DNA of 64,000 nt from Chaenocephalus aceratus (taxonomy: Eukaryota; Chordata; Actinopteri; Perciformes; Channichthyidae). Below, in pieces: positions 32,430 to 44,455 of this stretch. Below the pieces are notes generated by a model. It saw nothing but the letters and a program-made list of their open reading frames with translations. It had not been told where the DNA came from and ran no database searches. The stretch spans positions 22,138,218-22,202,217 of the forward strand of contig CM043800.1 in NCBI GenBank assembly GCA_023974075.1, read 5' to 3'. The translations under genes were made by a program, and so were the position numbers. How positions within the stretch are numbered: position 1 is the stretch's first letter; each line of letters begins with the position of its first letter.

Positions 32430-33484
32430 TAGGGATTGACCGATATGGCTTTTTCAAGGCCAAAACCGATAACGATTATTAGTAATCAAGGAGACCGATA
32501 ACCAATATTTGGAACCGATATACATTTGCAGTCAAATCAGAAAATCTTGGTCAATCAACGTTTATTTATATAGCCCAATATCACAAATGTTACATTTGTC
32601 TCAGTGGTCTTCACAGTTTGTACAGAATATCAGTATGACAATACGACACCCTCTGTCCTTTGACCCTCACATCGTACAAGGAAAAACTTCCAGAGAAAAC
32701 CCCACAGTTTAAAGGGGAAAATGGGAGAAGCCTCAGGGAGAAGAAAATAAAATCTTGGTGTCAAAATGTAGAATAACACAAACTCCAACACAACTTCTAT
32801 GAAATGCATTTAAGCATATATTATGTTTAATGAACTTTTAAACATCTTACAACTGGTTTCCTCTCTGTGCCCTTTTCTTTAGTGCAGCCATCTGCAATGA
32901 GTTAGAGAGAGACAAGAAGTGGGCTGCAGGCTGACATGCTTAACTAACAATAATGCTTAATTTATTATATCAAAACAATGCCTGTCTATCTAGCATGCAA
33001 TCCCAATAAACTGCTAGCAACTGCAACACACTAGTGCTAGCTAATGTTTTGCAAACTATTAAAAGTGAGGCTATTACAGTAGACCTATAACGTTAGTCTA
33101 GTAGCCTCACTTCTAATATTTTGCTAAACATTTGCTAGATACATGTTGGCTAGCTAATGAGCTTCACATAGGCTATCAACCTGAAAAACTGCGAGGATCC
33201 ACTCGCAGCCCACCCCCCTCCGCACCACAGTACTCCGCTGTGAGACGCTCCACGCACCCCCAACTCTGTGACTTCCCGCGTCCTGTAACTGATAGAATTG
33301 GATGATAAGATCGTGGTGTTTTTGCAACTTCAGCATAGGGGATTGGGATGTTTATTGAACATCGGCTTAACATTATGCAGTATGACTCTGCCGCTCAGCA
33401 CTGCTGCTTGCTTCAGTCTGTGGCTGAAGTCGAATAGTCCACTCCATTTAGCTTAGGAACCTTCCTAACGTAGTGAAATTACCA
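32430..33484. mobile_element. hAT-like element (CCGATA family), left part
   Basis: Begins TAGGGATTGACCGATATGG with CCGATAACGATT and CCGATAACC repeats. The matching other side, rich in CCGATA and ATCGG, is at 39126-39423. The ~6-kb gap between is the inverted-repeat stack. The extreme right terminus is lost at a junction near 39423. The LINE tail 32552-32737 is nested in it. Confidence 0.5.
32552..32737 (-). mobile_element. LINE 3' tail, reverse copy
   Basis: Reverse complement of the 10550-10731 tail, beginning with CAATCAACGTTTATTTATA and containing TCACATCGTACAAGGAAAAA. No coding sequence. Confidence 0.7.
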
Positions 33485-33493
33485 GGGCTGCAG

Positions 33494-34420
33494 TCGGATA
33501 GTTTAAAAATCAGCTCCTAAATTCTAACCCTATCGTATATTCCTTGACCTCTGAGTGAAACGTCACGGGGTTAAGGGATAGTGGATAGGAGAATTCAAAA
33601 GGACTTAGGAGAAGAGACTGCGGTACTTTAGAGAATCCGAATGCACTTTCACTAACCGATGTGTTTATGATGCGCCAGCGGACGTCATTGTGTGCGTTTG
33701 CTGCTGTGGGAAACCACAGTTTTCTATACAGCGGACTACAACATGGATGTTTAATAAGAACGAGGGACTACTGTAAACTCATCTCGAGACTCTGCACCGT
33801 GCTCTGAAGCTGCTGCTTTGCTTTATGAACGTAGACAACAGAGAAGCATATTCTTCATGACCAAAGTTGGAATTGAAATAAAAAATGAAAGTGAAACTTA
33901 TGCTCGTCCCCCTTTCCCTCCGGTCCACATTAATACAAATGATCCCAATACATATGATTGTATGAACTATGAAAATATCTTAAAATCAATACAGATGTAT
34001 TTATTATAAACGTTAGTCTTTAACACCTATCACTGTGTATATCACCATTCAAACATATTTTAAAAGTTGAACAAACCCCACACAGCTCAGTGAAATGTTG
34101 ACTTTATTTGATAATTTCAGTAAAAACTAACGTTCATATTTCTCTTTTTGATTATAATACGGATGAACGTTCAAAACAAAGCACTTTGGCAACTTACCAC
34201 ATACGTTTTAAAAAGCTTAATAAGCACCGTAACTTTTCATATAATTTCTCCATCATAATCGTTTGTGTCCGTGAACGGCCGACTGTTGTGTGACGTAAAA
34301 TGCTGCGGCTGCAAGGCATTGTGGGGCAGCATTTTCTCCTCTCCTTTCGGTTAGGGAGGTCCAGTGGTTCCTAAGCTAAAGGAGGTTATAAAGGAAGTTT
34401 GAAACCTCCTTTCCTATCAT
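33494..34420 (+). repeat. Large fold-back: left arm (~927 bp)
   Basis: It is the inverted partner of 34516-35309 plus 38994-39125, separated from it by a 95-bp spacer (34421-34515). Identity looks above 90 percent. The MITE-like terminus GGGCTGCAGTCGGATAG at about 33486 pairs with CTATTCGACTGCAGCCC at 34496-34513. The short plus-strand frames at 33818 and 34108 are not conserved as protein in the other arm. Confidence 0.85.
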
Positions 34421-34515
34421 CTAGAGAATTCGAACGGCACTTATCATGGCTGCCACTGAGGGACTTCCGGGTCATTTAATTCCTAAGCTAAATGGACTAT
34501 TCGACTGCAGCCCAA

Positions 34516-35309
34516 ATGATAGGAAAGGAGGTTTCAAACTTCCTTTATAACCTCCTTTAGCTTAGGAACCACTGGACTTCCCTTGACCATGGGCCCTTGA
34601 GGAAAGGAGAGGAGAAAATGCTGCCCCACAAGGCACAATGCCTTGCGGCCGCAGCATTTGCCGTCACACAGTCGGCCGTTCACGGAAACAACCGATTATG
34701 ACCGAGAAATTATATCATGAAAGTTACTGTGCTTATTAAGCATTTTAAAACGTATGTGGTAACTTGCCAAAGTGCTTTGTTTTGAACGTTCATCAGTATT
34801 ATAATCAAAAAGAGAAATATGAACGTTAGTTTTTACTGAAATGATCAAATAAAGTCAACATTTCACAGTGTTTACTGAGCTGTGTGGGGGTTGTTCAACT
34901 TTTAAAAGATGTTTGAATGGTGATATACACAGTGATAGATGTTAAGGACTAACATTTATAATAAATACATTTGTACTGATTTTAAGATATTTTCATAGTT
35001 CATACAATCATACGTATTGGGATCATTTGTATTAATGTGGACCGGAGGGAGAGGGTGACGACGAGCATAAGTTTCAATTTCCTTTTTTATTTAAATTCCA
35101 ACTTTGGTCATGAAGAATATGTTTCTCTGTTGTCCACGTTCATAAAGCATAACACAACAGCATCAGAGCACGGTACAGAGTCCATAGATTAGTTTACAGT
35201 CGCTGTATAAAAAACTGTAGTTTCCATAGTTTCCCCACAGCAGCAGACGCACATTTATGACGTCCGCTGGCGCATCATAAACACGTCGGATAGTGAAAGT
35301 GCAGTCGGA
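34516..35309 (-). repeat. Large fold-back: right arm, first part
   Basis: Inverted copy of 33640-34420. The arm is interrupted after 35309 by a MITE and continues at 38994-39125. Confidence 0.85.
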
Positions 35310-35646
35310 GGCCGTTTCTCAATCGCGAGGATGCTGGCTTGGTAGTCGCGTACTTCCAAGTCACTTCCTTCAGAAATGAAGCAAGTATACTTCCAAGCCA
35401 TGGCTACGGAAAACGAAGAAGAATGGAACAGGCTAACAAGTGTGCCACTCTCTCTAACGGTTTCAACATAAACTGTATCAAAAATAAATACCTCACGATG
35501 TCTATCTAATTATGAACTTGCTTTACTTTCACGGAACACATTTTTCGTGATAACAAAAAAATGTAACAAAGTAACATATTTACCAACACCTGTTCTACGG
35601 CACTACATACTTACATTTAAATGTGTGCTGCGTCGGTTCAGCCATT

Positions 35647-38600
35647 CCAACCCAGTCTCACAAAAAAACGTGTAATAACTACGTTGGTCCACAACGTAGG
35701 ACATAGTATTTCTACGAAAACGCCTCTGAAATTGTAAGATCCTTACGTTTTTTTTCACCATTCATTCCAATGGCTGGCGTCTATGTCACGTGATCTTCAC
35801 ATTTCTCCCTGCAGAAAAAAAAAAACATGGCCGAACTTCGTTTTATTCTCGGTGTAAAATGCCTATTTAAAGTTACTTTGGCCATTAAAATGCGTTTTGA
35901 TGTCATTTGATGCGAGAAATATGAGTTGTTATTTCAGATTATGTGTGCAGTGGATGTACATGATCTTTAGTTTGCTAGTTATTACGAAGATTACTTCAGG
36001 AAATGGTGTCTATACAACGTTTTCATTGTTACCAAGGTGGTTGCTAGGGACGCTGCTATCGATATTATTTCTGTTATGTTGTGTAACTGTTTAATGGTGT
36101 TATCTTTATTGCTACCCCCTTCCCCGTCAAAGTATAGTGTTGGTCCACAGCGCAAACGTATTAGTTTAACAAAATCCGCATCTAAAATGGTGCAGAAACG
36201 TTATTTTCCCCTGTACAATTCCAGTCTCACATCTCACAGCACATCGTCATTAACAAATACCAGAAACAGACCGAAAAGACTTTATTCCGAGTGTACTTGC
36301 TTTTCTCTTTGAAAGTCATCACATAACGGCATTGTAATACACGGTTCGGCTGCATTAAATATTACATATCTGCCGTAGTTCGGTATTTATAGAGCCCTGA
36401 TGAGAAGACTTCTAGACAAACATGAGGAACTGCCGCCAACACTGGAAACATGACGTGGATCATAAATATATCAACAATTAAACAACATCTTACATTTCTT
36501 TTCACACAATGCGTCTCCTTGCAGTATCAACACTAATTCGGCGGACTTTTATATTTGATCCAATTGGTAGATAGGCTGTATTTACACCATAGAGGTGCAC
36601 AGCTGATATAAAGGGACACCTAGTGGTTAAAGCATGTTATTGAATTTCATTATTTTTATTATTAGATATTAATAGAATCCCTATAAAGTATGTTCATTAC
36701 TCGTTATTCTCTACTAATAGTTAAGTAAAGACTGTATATAATGACTATTTTGCACATCCCTTTCAAGATTTCAAGATTTTCTAAGGTTTATTGACATATC
36801 ATATAGGCCTACACAACTATGGTGTAGTTATGCAATGAATGAAAAACTTGGGTCGCAGGTTCCTCAACAGTGCATTACAAGACAACTATCAATATTTGTG
36901 CATACCTCCAGCAATGTTAACTATGTTGAAGCACTTATTTTAACTGATATTATACATATGTATTATACTCTTATAAGATGTATGTAGATAGTATAAGAAA
37001 TGTGCAGAATATGACAATTTAATGGTGGAGGTACACATATTGAAAGATGTCTTGTGATGCACTGTTGAGGAACCTGTGACCAAAGTTTTTCATCTCCGGC
37101 CTTGTCAGGTATTGAACAATCAATAAATAAAGAACACAGAATTATTAAATATAAAACACAGAATTTGTGTGATTATACTAAATGATTTACAAATAAACAC
37201 CACTGCATATTTACAACTATACACATGCTGATGTAACGCAAATGTTTCCAACTTGGGATCAATAAAGTATATCTTATCTTAAGATGATCGATGGCTACTG
37301 CCATATTTGCACAATGTGCCTCTGAACCTTGACAAGTGCATGTTTCAGGCTCATCAATGAACAACAGGAGGGGTCACAGACATAAGACCAGCTGTTAAAT
37401 AAAGCTCTTCTGACCTTAGCTGACATGTGGGTATATATTAATGCTGCCCATTATGGGCACAAGCAATTTTCACCCATTTATTAATTATATGTTTTACATT
37501 TGAGTGTTTCCTATCCCCTAAACCTCCAGGGATGTACACAGTTTAATACTGGCAACTTCTTATTATGGGAAATATGAAAACGTCTTTTAAAACTACAACT
37601 CCCAGTAGAGATTGCCATAGATAGAGAACATGTTGCGAAACACACAATAGCCAGCATGTGTAATTCTGGGGACGGGGTGGGGGAGGGGGGGAGGGGACGA
37701 CGCGGTGGACCCGTTCAAATCCAGTTTTGGACAGTCTGCCGTGGTTCCATCCCATTTCAAGTGCTGTTCGACGCTCTGCACACTCTCCAATCACAGAGCT
37801 TGAGGACTATCACGGGGTTTGTCAAGCGAAGCGGAGAGAATACTTACTTCCGGGTGTAATATTCTGTAAAGCAAATGAGCTGCTCCGACCCTCGATCCTG
37901 ACGGACTCCAACTTGTGTTTATTAATCAAACAAATAAATAAACACAAGGATAATTATGTGTTATTGTTGAGTAAATGGAGAATTGCACAGGGGAAAATAA
38001 CATATCTATTGTGGTGATTGACATTATTCACCCACGGATCTATGGGTTAGGGTATTGTTCTGCACGGACATTTTAGTGAGCCGGACTTCCTGTCTCCGCC
38101 GGTCTTCGCTTCCCGGGCATGAAGCTGTTTACATGTGTTTTGAGATGCTAAATAAAAGTCTAGCTTGTACCTTTGATACCCCGCCTCCGACTCCCATCTC
38201 TCGGCACCACACTATGCCACAATTTTAGATGCGGATTTTGTTAAACTAATACGTTTGCACTGTGGACCAACACTATACATTGACGGGGAAGGGGGGTAGC
38301 AATAAAGATAACACCATTTTACCAAACATAACAGAAATAATATCGATAGCAGCGTCCCTAGCAACCACCTTGGTAACAATGAAAACGTTGTATAGACACA
38401 ATTTCTTGAAGTAATCTTCATAATAACTAGCAAACTAAAGATCATGTACATCCACTGCACACATAATCTGAAATAACAACTCATATTTCTCGCATCAAAT
38501 TACATCAAAGGGCATTTTAATCGCCAAACTAACCTTAAAATAGGCATTTTCCACCGAGAATAAAACGAATGTCGGCCATGTTTTTTTTTTTTTCTGCAGG

Positions 38601-38761
38601 GAGAAATGTGAAGATCACGTGACATAGACGCCAGCCATTGGAATGAATGGTGAAAAAAAACGTAGGCATTTTACAATTTCAGAGGCGTTTTCGTAGAAAT
38701 ACTACGTCCTACGTTGTGGACCAACGTAGTTATTACACGTTTTTTTATGAGACTGGGTTGG
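35647..38761. mobile_element. 3.1-kb element with ~545-bp inverted termini
   Basis: Ends CCAACCCAGTCTCA and TGAGACTGGGTTGG; flanks CCATT (35642-35646 and 38762-38766). The left arm 35647-36193 and right arm 38218-38761 are inverted copies with scattered differences. Subterminally, ACGTTGGTCCACAACGTAGG is itself palindromic. The 2-kb interior contains a smaller hairpin (36828-37105) and G-rich sequence near 37675-37700, but no recognisable transposase. A partial copy is at 62752-63300. Superfamily unknown; fold-back-like. Confidence 0.75.
36828..37105. repeat. Inverted repeat with ~75-bp arms
   Basis: Positions about 36840-36920 (GGTTCCTCAACAGTGCATTA) pair with 37025-37105 (TGATGCACTGTTGAGGAACC) around a ~100-bp loop. 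It lies inside the 3.1-kb element. Confidence 0.75.
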
Positions 38762-38993
38762 CCATTCTCCGCAAGGGTTTTTGAAATTGGTCCGTGCGCA
38801 AAGCATTGTGGGGATTTTAAGGACACGAAGTCTACCCATGTGCAGCCTCGAAATTTCCCCGAAACCAAGGACGCAGCCTCGGTGGAATTCCAAGTATGCT
38901 GGAGATTAGAACAGTCATTCGGCGGCACTCGATGACGTAGCATCCTTGAAATATTGGCTTGGAAGCCAAGATCCTCGCGATTGAGAAACGGCC

Positions 38994-39125
38994 GGATTCT
39001 CTAAAGTACCGCAGTCTCTTCTCCTAAATCCTTTTGAATTCTCCTATCCACTATCCCTTAACCCCGTGACGTTTCACTCAGAGGTCAAGGAATAGCGATA
39101 GGGTTAGACGTTAGGAGCTGATTTT
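38994..39125 (-). repeat. Large fold-back: right arm, second part
   Basis: Inverted copy of 33500-33633, including CCCCGTGACGTTTCACTCAG. It completes the arm interrupted at 35309; the two parts add up to about 925 bp, matching the left arm. Confidence 0.85.
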
Positions 39126-39423
39126 TGGTTTATCCAACCGCAACCTGTGTCTGCGTTCTTTCGCACCTGCCTGTAATAATCTGAGAAGGTCCCGCCTCTT
39201 TGGCTGGCTCCCGCCCGGAAAATCTTCAGTGTTAATTGACACTTCAGTAATAGCCTATCAGATAGCGCTGTGGGCAGGACATTGCTCGTGTACAGTGGTG
39301 ACTGCACATTGCAGCCAGAGAAACGGCCGCATCAGAGCCAAAGTTTTATCAGCAATTTGATAAAAAAAAGGCCGATACCGATAATCGGTCAAATGCGGAA
39401 TATCGGCCCCGATAATCGGCCGA
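39126..39423. mobile_element. hAT-like element (CCGATA family), right part
   Basis: Contains GGCCGATACCGATAATCGG and CGATAATCGGCCGAT and pairs with the left part at 32430. The sequence switches abruptly near 39423 to a different hAT fragment. Confidence 0.5.
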
Positions 39424-39545
39424 TCACGCAGACTGCATGCGTGGGGCCTCACCTCGCGGAGGGGGCCTCCTCTTGCGGAGAGAGCCTCAACTGAGCCACA
39501 AATGCGGCGCACCTATGCGCTTATGCGGCGCAATTAGTGTGGTTT
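39424..39545. mobile_element. hAT MITE fragment, related to 15357-17066
   Basis: CACGCAGACTGCATGCGTGG and CCTCACCTCGCGGAGG match the reverse complement of the right side of the 15357-17066 element. Truncated on the left at the junction with the CCGATA element. Confidence 0.6.
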
Positions 39546-40620
39546 AGCCATAGACTGTATATAAATGGACGTAGGGTCCGTGACGTCACCCATAGGATTC
39601 TGCAGAGTTGCCGAGAAGCCCTTAGTAGGCGGAGTCGGGCACTAACGGCTCGACAGTGACGTCAGAGTTCAACTCCCGCCTGCTCCAAATAAGGGCAAAG
39701 AGGCGGAAGCTCCAGAGCTAGCTGAAGCTACCAAGCTAAGCTAACATGCTCCCCATCTGCACACTGCCGTCGCATTTTACGTTTCTAAGGTAAGCGGACA
39801 TGAAACTATTCAGCAAAACTATAAATAATAATCTAAGTTATTGAGTTTTTAGCATAATACTTCAGAATCTTAAAATCCCTTAACATTTGTATGCAATTGT
39901 GCTAAATTCAACACTGGAATCAAGCAAATATTAATATGTTTGCATGAGTTATTTATATTTTGATATCACTTAATTATACGTTTAATACATTTAAGTCAAG
40001 CTAAGGTACATGTGATGGTAGCTAGTTAGTGTTCTTACCTGTGAGGCCTCCTCCAAACAGCATAATAACCAGACTGTATCATTAAAACTAAGTACCAGTT
40101 CTAGATCCTTGACTTTAGACAAACAATTCAAAAGACAAAATATATTTAAAGACCAATCTTTATTTGAATGTGCCTCTTAACCTGAGATATTAGTTATACA
40201 GTAATAGTATTGACAATCTAAAAAAACTGAGCAACTCAACAGTCACCTTTATATTTCTTATTGTCTAAAGCATTTATTATTTTCATTTTTCCCCTCTCAT
40301 ATTCAGTGTGGACGGATTGAGACAGCGTGGTGTCCAGAGAGCTGCAGAGACTTCAGGGAGAAACCTCCGTGTGATGGATGTCCTGTCTGTTGGTTTGGAG
40401 AGGACTGAGGGTCTTTCCTCAGCGAGGAGGACCAGGCCTGATGGAGGAGCTGATACCAACTGCACAGGCCTAGTCTGTCACTTTATTTGACTACATGTGT
40501 TTACTTATTTAATAGGTTTACACCTTCTGTCCATATGTGCTATTTATTGTGCTGTTTGATTAAGTTTTGCTTCACATTTCAATACATTGTATTTGTATTT
40601 GCACTCCTTTCGTCCATTAT
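39546..40620 (+). repeat. Promoter- and exon-like repeat unit (possible spliced noncoding transcript)
   Basis: The unit opens with TATATAAA (39558-39565) and TGACGTCA (39581-39588). An exon-like section ends TTTCTAAG|GTAAGC (about 39791), an excellent donor. A pyrimidine tract and CTCATATTCAG|TGTGGACGG (40306) give a good acceptor. The second exon-like block 40307-40490 has overlapping open frames on both strands (60 codons each), neither resembling a known protein. The TAGACTGTATATAAATGG start is one I recall as repetitive in fish genomes. Coding capacity is doubtful. Confidence 0.4.
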
Positions 40621-42207
40621 TCTTACTGAAAATGTTAGATTACACATTCACATCTGACTGAAGATTGGCCCCATTTATTTGTGACGTTGCAAACTCTGCT
40701 GCGGTACAAGGCACAAGTGATGTGAAGCTCATAAAGTGAGGCGAATAGAAATAATCAGCTGATGGAGTGTAGATGTGGAAATAGGTGCATTCGATCAGCT
40801 GACTGTTTTCACAATAAAAGTAGTTTCTTAGTGAATTTCCTGTACTGGTCTTAACATCTCATAACATCAGCTTTTAATGTTCCTCTTGGATGTTCTTCTT
40901 GACCCTCAGAGAAGGAGAAAATGTCGTGTCTTTCAGGCATGTCCTTTCCTAACAAAAATGACAGGAAACATAAAACATATTATTGCAGAACAAGTGTGTT
41001 ATTTATGAAAGCGGTGTGTTTGTGTGTTTAGGGGCTGTAGATATAATTATTTTGTAATTGTAATGTTTTTTTTTTATTTCAACAGTGAGCTACAAAGACA
41101 ATCAGATTATGAATGAACAGTATGAAGTTCATCAACATTTAAATATATGTTATTATCAAAATAATATTTAACTGTTATCAAAACGTAGTGCAACTGTAGA
41201 AGCTTGCTCTGTTGTCTCACTGAAAGAATAACTTTTACCACGTTTTTTACAGACAATATTCAGAGATAAATAGTAGCAGTTCTCACTATGTGTTAAATAT
41301 ATTTGCCTTCAATACATTAAATTAGAAAGCTGACAAAGTCATATTGCTTGTTAACATCTAAATGTAACTTTTTGCATGGAAAAACCCCTCAACTTAACTG
41401 ATGTGTAGGTGATCTAGTATTTAGAATTGTTTAATGGAATGTATATCAGTGTATTAAAGTCAATACTTCATTCATTTAAACCAATATCTTTCTTGATTCT
41501 TTGTACAGTATAAAAAAAAGAGTATTTGTACCTGAGCTGAAGTTCACTGCTGTGAGGAGTCCAGTTCTGTCTGCATCACCTGGACACCTTAAACAAACAG
41601 ATATATATGTAAAGTACCATGTGTACAAACAATATAACTGATTCTCTTCTGTTGAGCATATTGGATTGTGTATTGTCCGAGTCAGGGTCCTTTTTATTTT
41701 ACTGTAACTTTGGAAGTTGTGTTACCAATGCTTACTGTTTATTTGATACCAATTTGGTAATGCAATTAATAAAAACAACAAGGTTTGGGTTCGTTCTTCA
41801 GATGACTGTGACGTTAACGTGTAAGCTCAATAATGAACTCCAGCTCAACCAACCATATTGTAATATCTAAGTAATCATCTTGAAATATGACATTAATAAT
41901 TGTAATATACACACATCTTATTGTGAGGTTGATTTCACATACACTACTTCGACATTAGCTTGTCTACATACTTGAGCATAGCCAATTTAAATGAACCTTA
42001 GCGATGCATACAGTTCCTACCTACATAATAAAATATCTCTCTAAGTTACAAGGATGACCTTATTTTATCAACCTTGTCTATTTCGTTTTAACCTTTATAT
42101 AAACAGCCTATGATTTTAACTTGGAGGCTACGATTAGCATCGTTAGTATCGATGTAGCTACCACTCGCTTACACGCTAACCCAAGCCTTAACATTCATTA
42201 CGTAGCT

Positions 42208-42993
42208 CAGTGGTTCTCATATTTTTCAGTCGGGCCCCCCTTGGGTAATTGGAAATATTTTCGGGACCCCCCCCCAACCCGGTTCCCATCTAATTGGTAG
42301 GATTAATTGTATATTGTTGTACAAACATTACATTTGTCTCTGCTGATAATAAGAAGATGTAAAGATCCAACTATAATTTTATATTTTATTATGGATTACA
42401 CATGAACAAAAGTGCTTGTAATAGATACTGTGAATTAATTTGGCCTAATTAAAACTGGTTGGCCTTCTTCCCTGAGTAGTAGATTTTTAAATTCAAATTT
42501 CTTTAAGGAAAATATATTAATTAATTACTATTTCTACTGCAGGTTGCAAACTATCACATCACTTTACCATTCCTATTCCACACATAGCTTATCAATGACT
42601 TGTGTGTGCTTGCTTTCCCTCGCAGATCTTCTCAAACCGGGGCTGTTGTTTTGAGACTGCCACTCTCAGTTCATTCTCAATGTTCAGCTTTGATCTGTAT
42701 TTGGTTTTGATGGCAGCAACAGCAGAAAAAGCCTATTCACACAAGTAGGATGTTGCAAAAGGCAGCATTATGCCCACAGCTCTCTGACCAATGAGATATT
42801 TTCGAGCAGTGTTTGTTTACAATTGAATAATAATAATAATAATACATTTGATTATAGCACACTTTAAAAACAACGTCATCTCTCAAGGTGCTTCACAAAG
42901 CTAAAAGGAGAAAATAATAAAATCTTCCCGCGACCCACCTGCAGTACCTCCGCGACCCACCAGGGGTCACACCCCACAGTTTGAAAACCACTG
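42208..42993 (-). mobile_element. hAT element with dimerisation-domain remnant
   Basis: Ends CAGTGGTTCTCA and TTTGAAAACCACTG, with a perfect 8-bp duplication ACGTAGCT (42200-42207 and 42994-43001). Copy A at 9278-9285 is the empty site. Contains (AAT)n at 42824-42843. Confidence 0.9.
42600..42790 (-). pseudogene. hAT transposase C-terminal dimerisation (hATC) remnant
   Basis: The minus strand reads LPFATSYLCE, a TAG stop, then AFSAVAAIKTKYRSKLNIE and LRVAVSKQQPRFEKIC. This is the hATC domain of ZBED/SCAND3-like transposases, where the stop replaces a small residue before FSA. The rest of the transposase is deleted. Confidence 0.65.
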
Positions 42994-43556
42994 ACGTAGC
43001 TGATTAAAATCATTAACACATAAATAAGTACTCGATTTTTACTTACCGCAAAACCGCATGGATGCACCGTCTTTTTCAACCGCAGAGCGAGTCACAATAG
43101 TCCGATATATAAGCATGAAGAACAAACACGGCCGGGGTCAAGTTGTGTTCCCTGGATGAGCTGAGCAGGCAGAGTCCCTGTAGCTTCACGGAGCAGCTAG
43201 CAGAGAGACAAGAAGCTAGCAGCAGCAGTCACTTGACAGAGCTGTCACTCAATGTGACCACGCCCTAATTTATGCAAAAACTTAAAGACCTAATATAAAT
43301 AAAAGGGTCGTGTTAGAAAACAATTCACTCACAGATTCATAATCATGAAGGTGGAATCTAACTATATTCATAATAATATTTATTGCATCCATGGGAAGAA
43401 ACATGTTTTTTTATACTGTAAAGTTGGGCATTTTAACATGGGGGTCTATGGAAATTGCTCCTTTCTGCAGTCAGTCCCTATCGGCCAATATATTAACTGC
43501 AGTGTGTGGCACTTCCGTATTGGCGTCCCAGCTCTTCCCCAGAGTTTGCCGCTTGG

Positions 43557-43606
43557 GCCCAATGTGATATATTTTCATGGGGCCCAAAATCCCTGACGGC
43601 GCCCCT
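43557..43606. mobile_element. Isolated hAT terminus
   Basis: TTTTCATGGGGCCCAAAATC...GGCGCCCCTG is the right end of a hAT family with CAGGGGCGCCG termini. It joins directly onto the end of duplication copy B at 43556. No left end in the window. Confidence 0.45.
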
Positions 43607-44156
43607 GAGTAAGACACAAACCTCCGCAAAATACAGTAAACCGATGGTTGCAGGTCCAAGTTTAACTCTCTGAGGCCTGCATGGTCTGCCTACAAAACAA
43701 AAATAAAAAATGTTTATGCAGCCCCAACAACAGCCTCTAATCATCAACAGACTTCATGCAATGCTTCATCGGATGCATATATTAGATCATAATCTCTATC
43801 TCACTCCTAAAACATCTAAATCTACTTTCAGCATGGATATTTGTTCATAAAATACATCCATTGTTTGTTTCATATGCTTCTTGAAATCCCAAAAAACACA
43901 TCGTCTTTCTAGAACAGATTACAAATCGCCTGAAAATGGTACAAACAAGTGGCAACATGTTTGACGAAGGTGTTGCGCTGGGCTATATCATGCAATCGAA
44001 ACTTAAGCTCGCTCCATTGCGGAGATATACCTGCAAGAGTGCGGAAAACTTAATTCACTAGCTATATCTATTTTGAAACAACTGCTGTTATTTTGCTCTG
44101 GAAATGACATTTTACAATCCTTTTATCTCTATTATGGTTAAGGCACTGCTGTGATT
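43607..44156. other. Unassigned
   Basis: No gene, repeat array or transposon end is recognised. Confidence 0.3.
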
Positions 44157-44157
44157 C

Positions 44158-44324
44158 AACAACCAACCAACCAACCAACCAACCAACCAACCAACCAACC
44201 AACCAACCAACCAACCAACCAACCAACCAACCAACCAACCAACCAACCAACCAACCAACCAACCAACCAACCAACCAACCAACCAACCAACCAACCAACC
44301 AACCAACCAACCAACCAACCAACC
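44158..44324. repeat. (AACC)n tetranucleotide array, ~42 units
   Basis: About 167 bp of perfect CAAC/AACC repeat. On the minus strand it reads as an artefactual WLVG polymer in open frames. It lies about 130 bp beyond the polyadenylation signal of the GPCR gene. Confidence 0.95.
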
Positions 44325-44455
44325 ACATAACTGCAGATCTCTTGTGGCCATTTGCAAACACATTTTTAGCACACAAAGGGATCACAATTGACTATTTAAT
44401 TTTACTTAAAGTTCATATAAAACTCACAAGTCAGACTATATCAGGTCTAAATGCT

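Larger units (their letters stand above)
35310..38993. mobile_element. MITE-like element (GGCCGTTTCTCAATCGCGAG), split by another element
   Basis: The terminal inverted repeats GGCCGTTTCTCAATCGCGAG and CTCGCGATTGAGAAACGGCC are perfect over at least 20 bp. A GGA duplication flanks it (35307-35309 and 38994-38996), agreeing with the uninterrupted arm at 33630-33640. Without the nested 3.1-kb element it is about 570 bp. Subterminal GGCTTGG/CCAAGC repeats are present. A 3-bp duplication suggests a Harbinger- or CACTA-type transposase, but GGA is not the usual Harbinger site. Confidence 0.75.
40768..43556. repeat. Segmental duplication copy B
   Basis: Aligns with 1-533, 1981-2019 and 8260-9836. 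It lacks the two large insertions of copy A, but carries its own hAT at 42208-42993. Divergence is a few percent plus small indels. The interior contains no recognised gene; the frame at 41619-41870 is not kept in copy A. Confidence 0.85.

Noticed and set aside
35897..36094. Frame with MSFDARNMSCYFRLCVQWMY, repeated at 38212 and 62772
   Set aside because: It recurs because it lies in the inverted termini of the fold-back element; it is not continued by a domain and is broken differently in each copy.
44068..44385. Minus-strand ORFs of repeated WLVG
   Set aside because: They are translations of the (AACC)n microsatellite.
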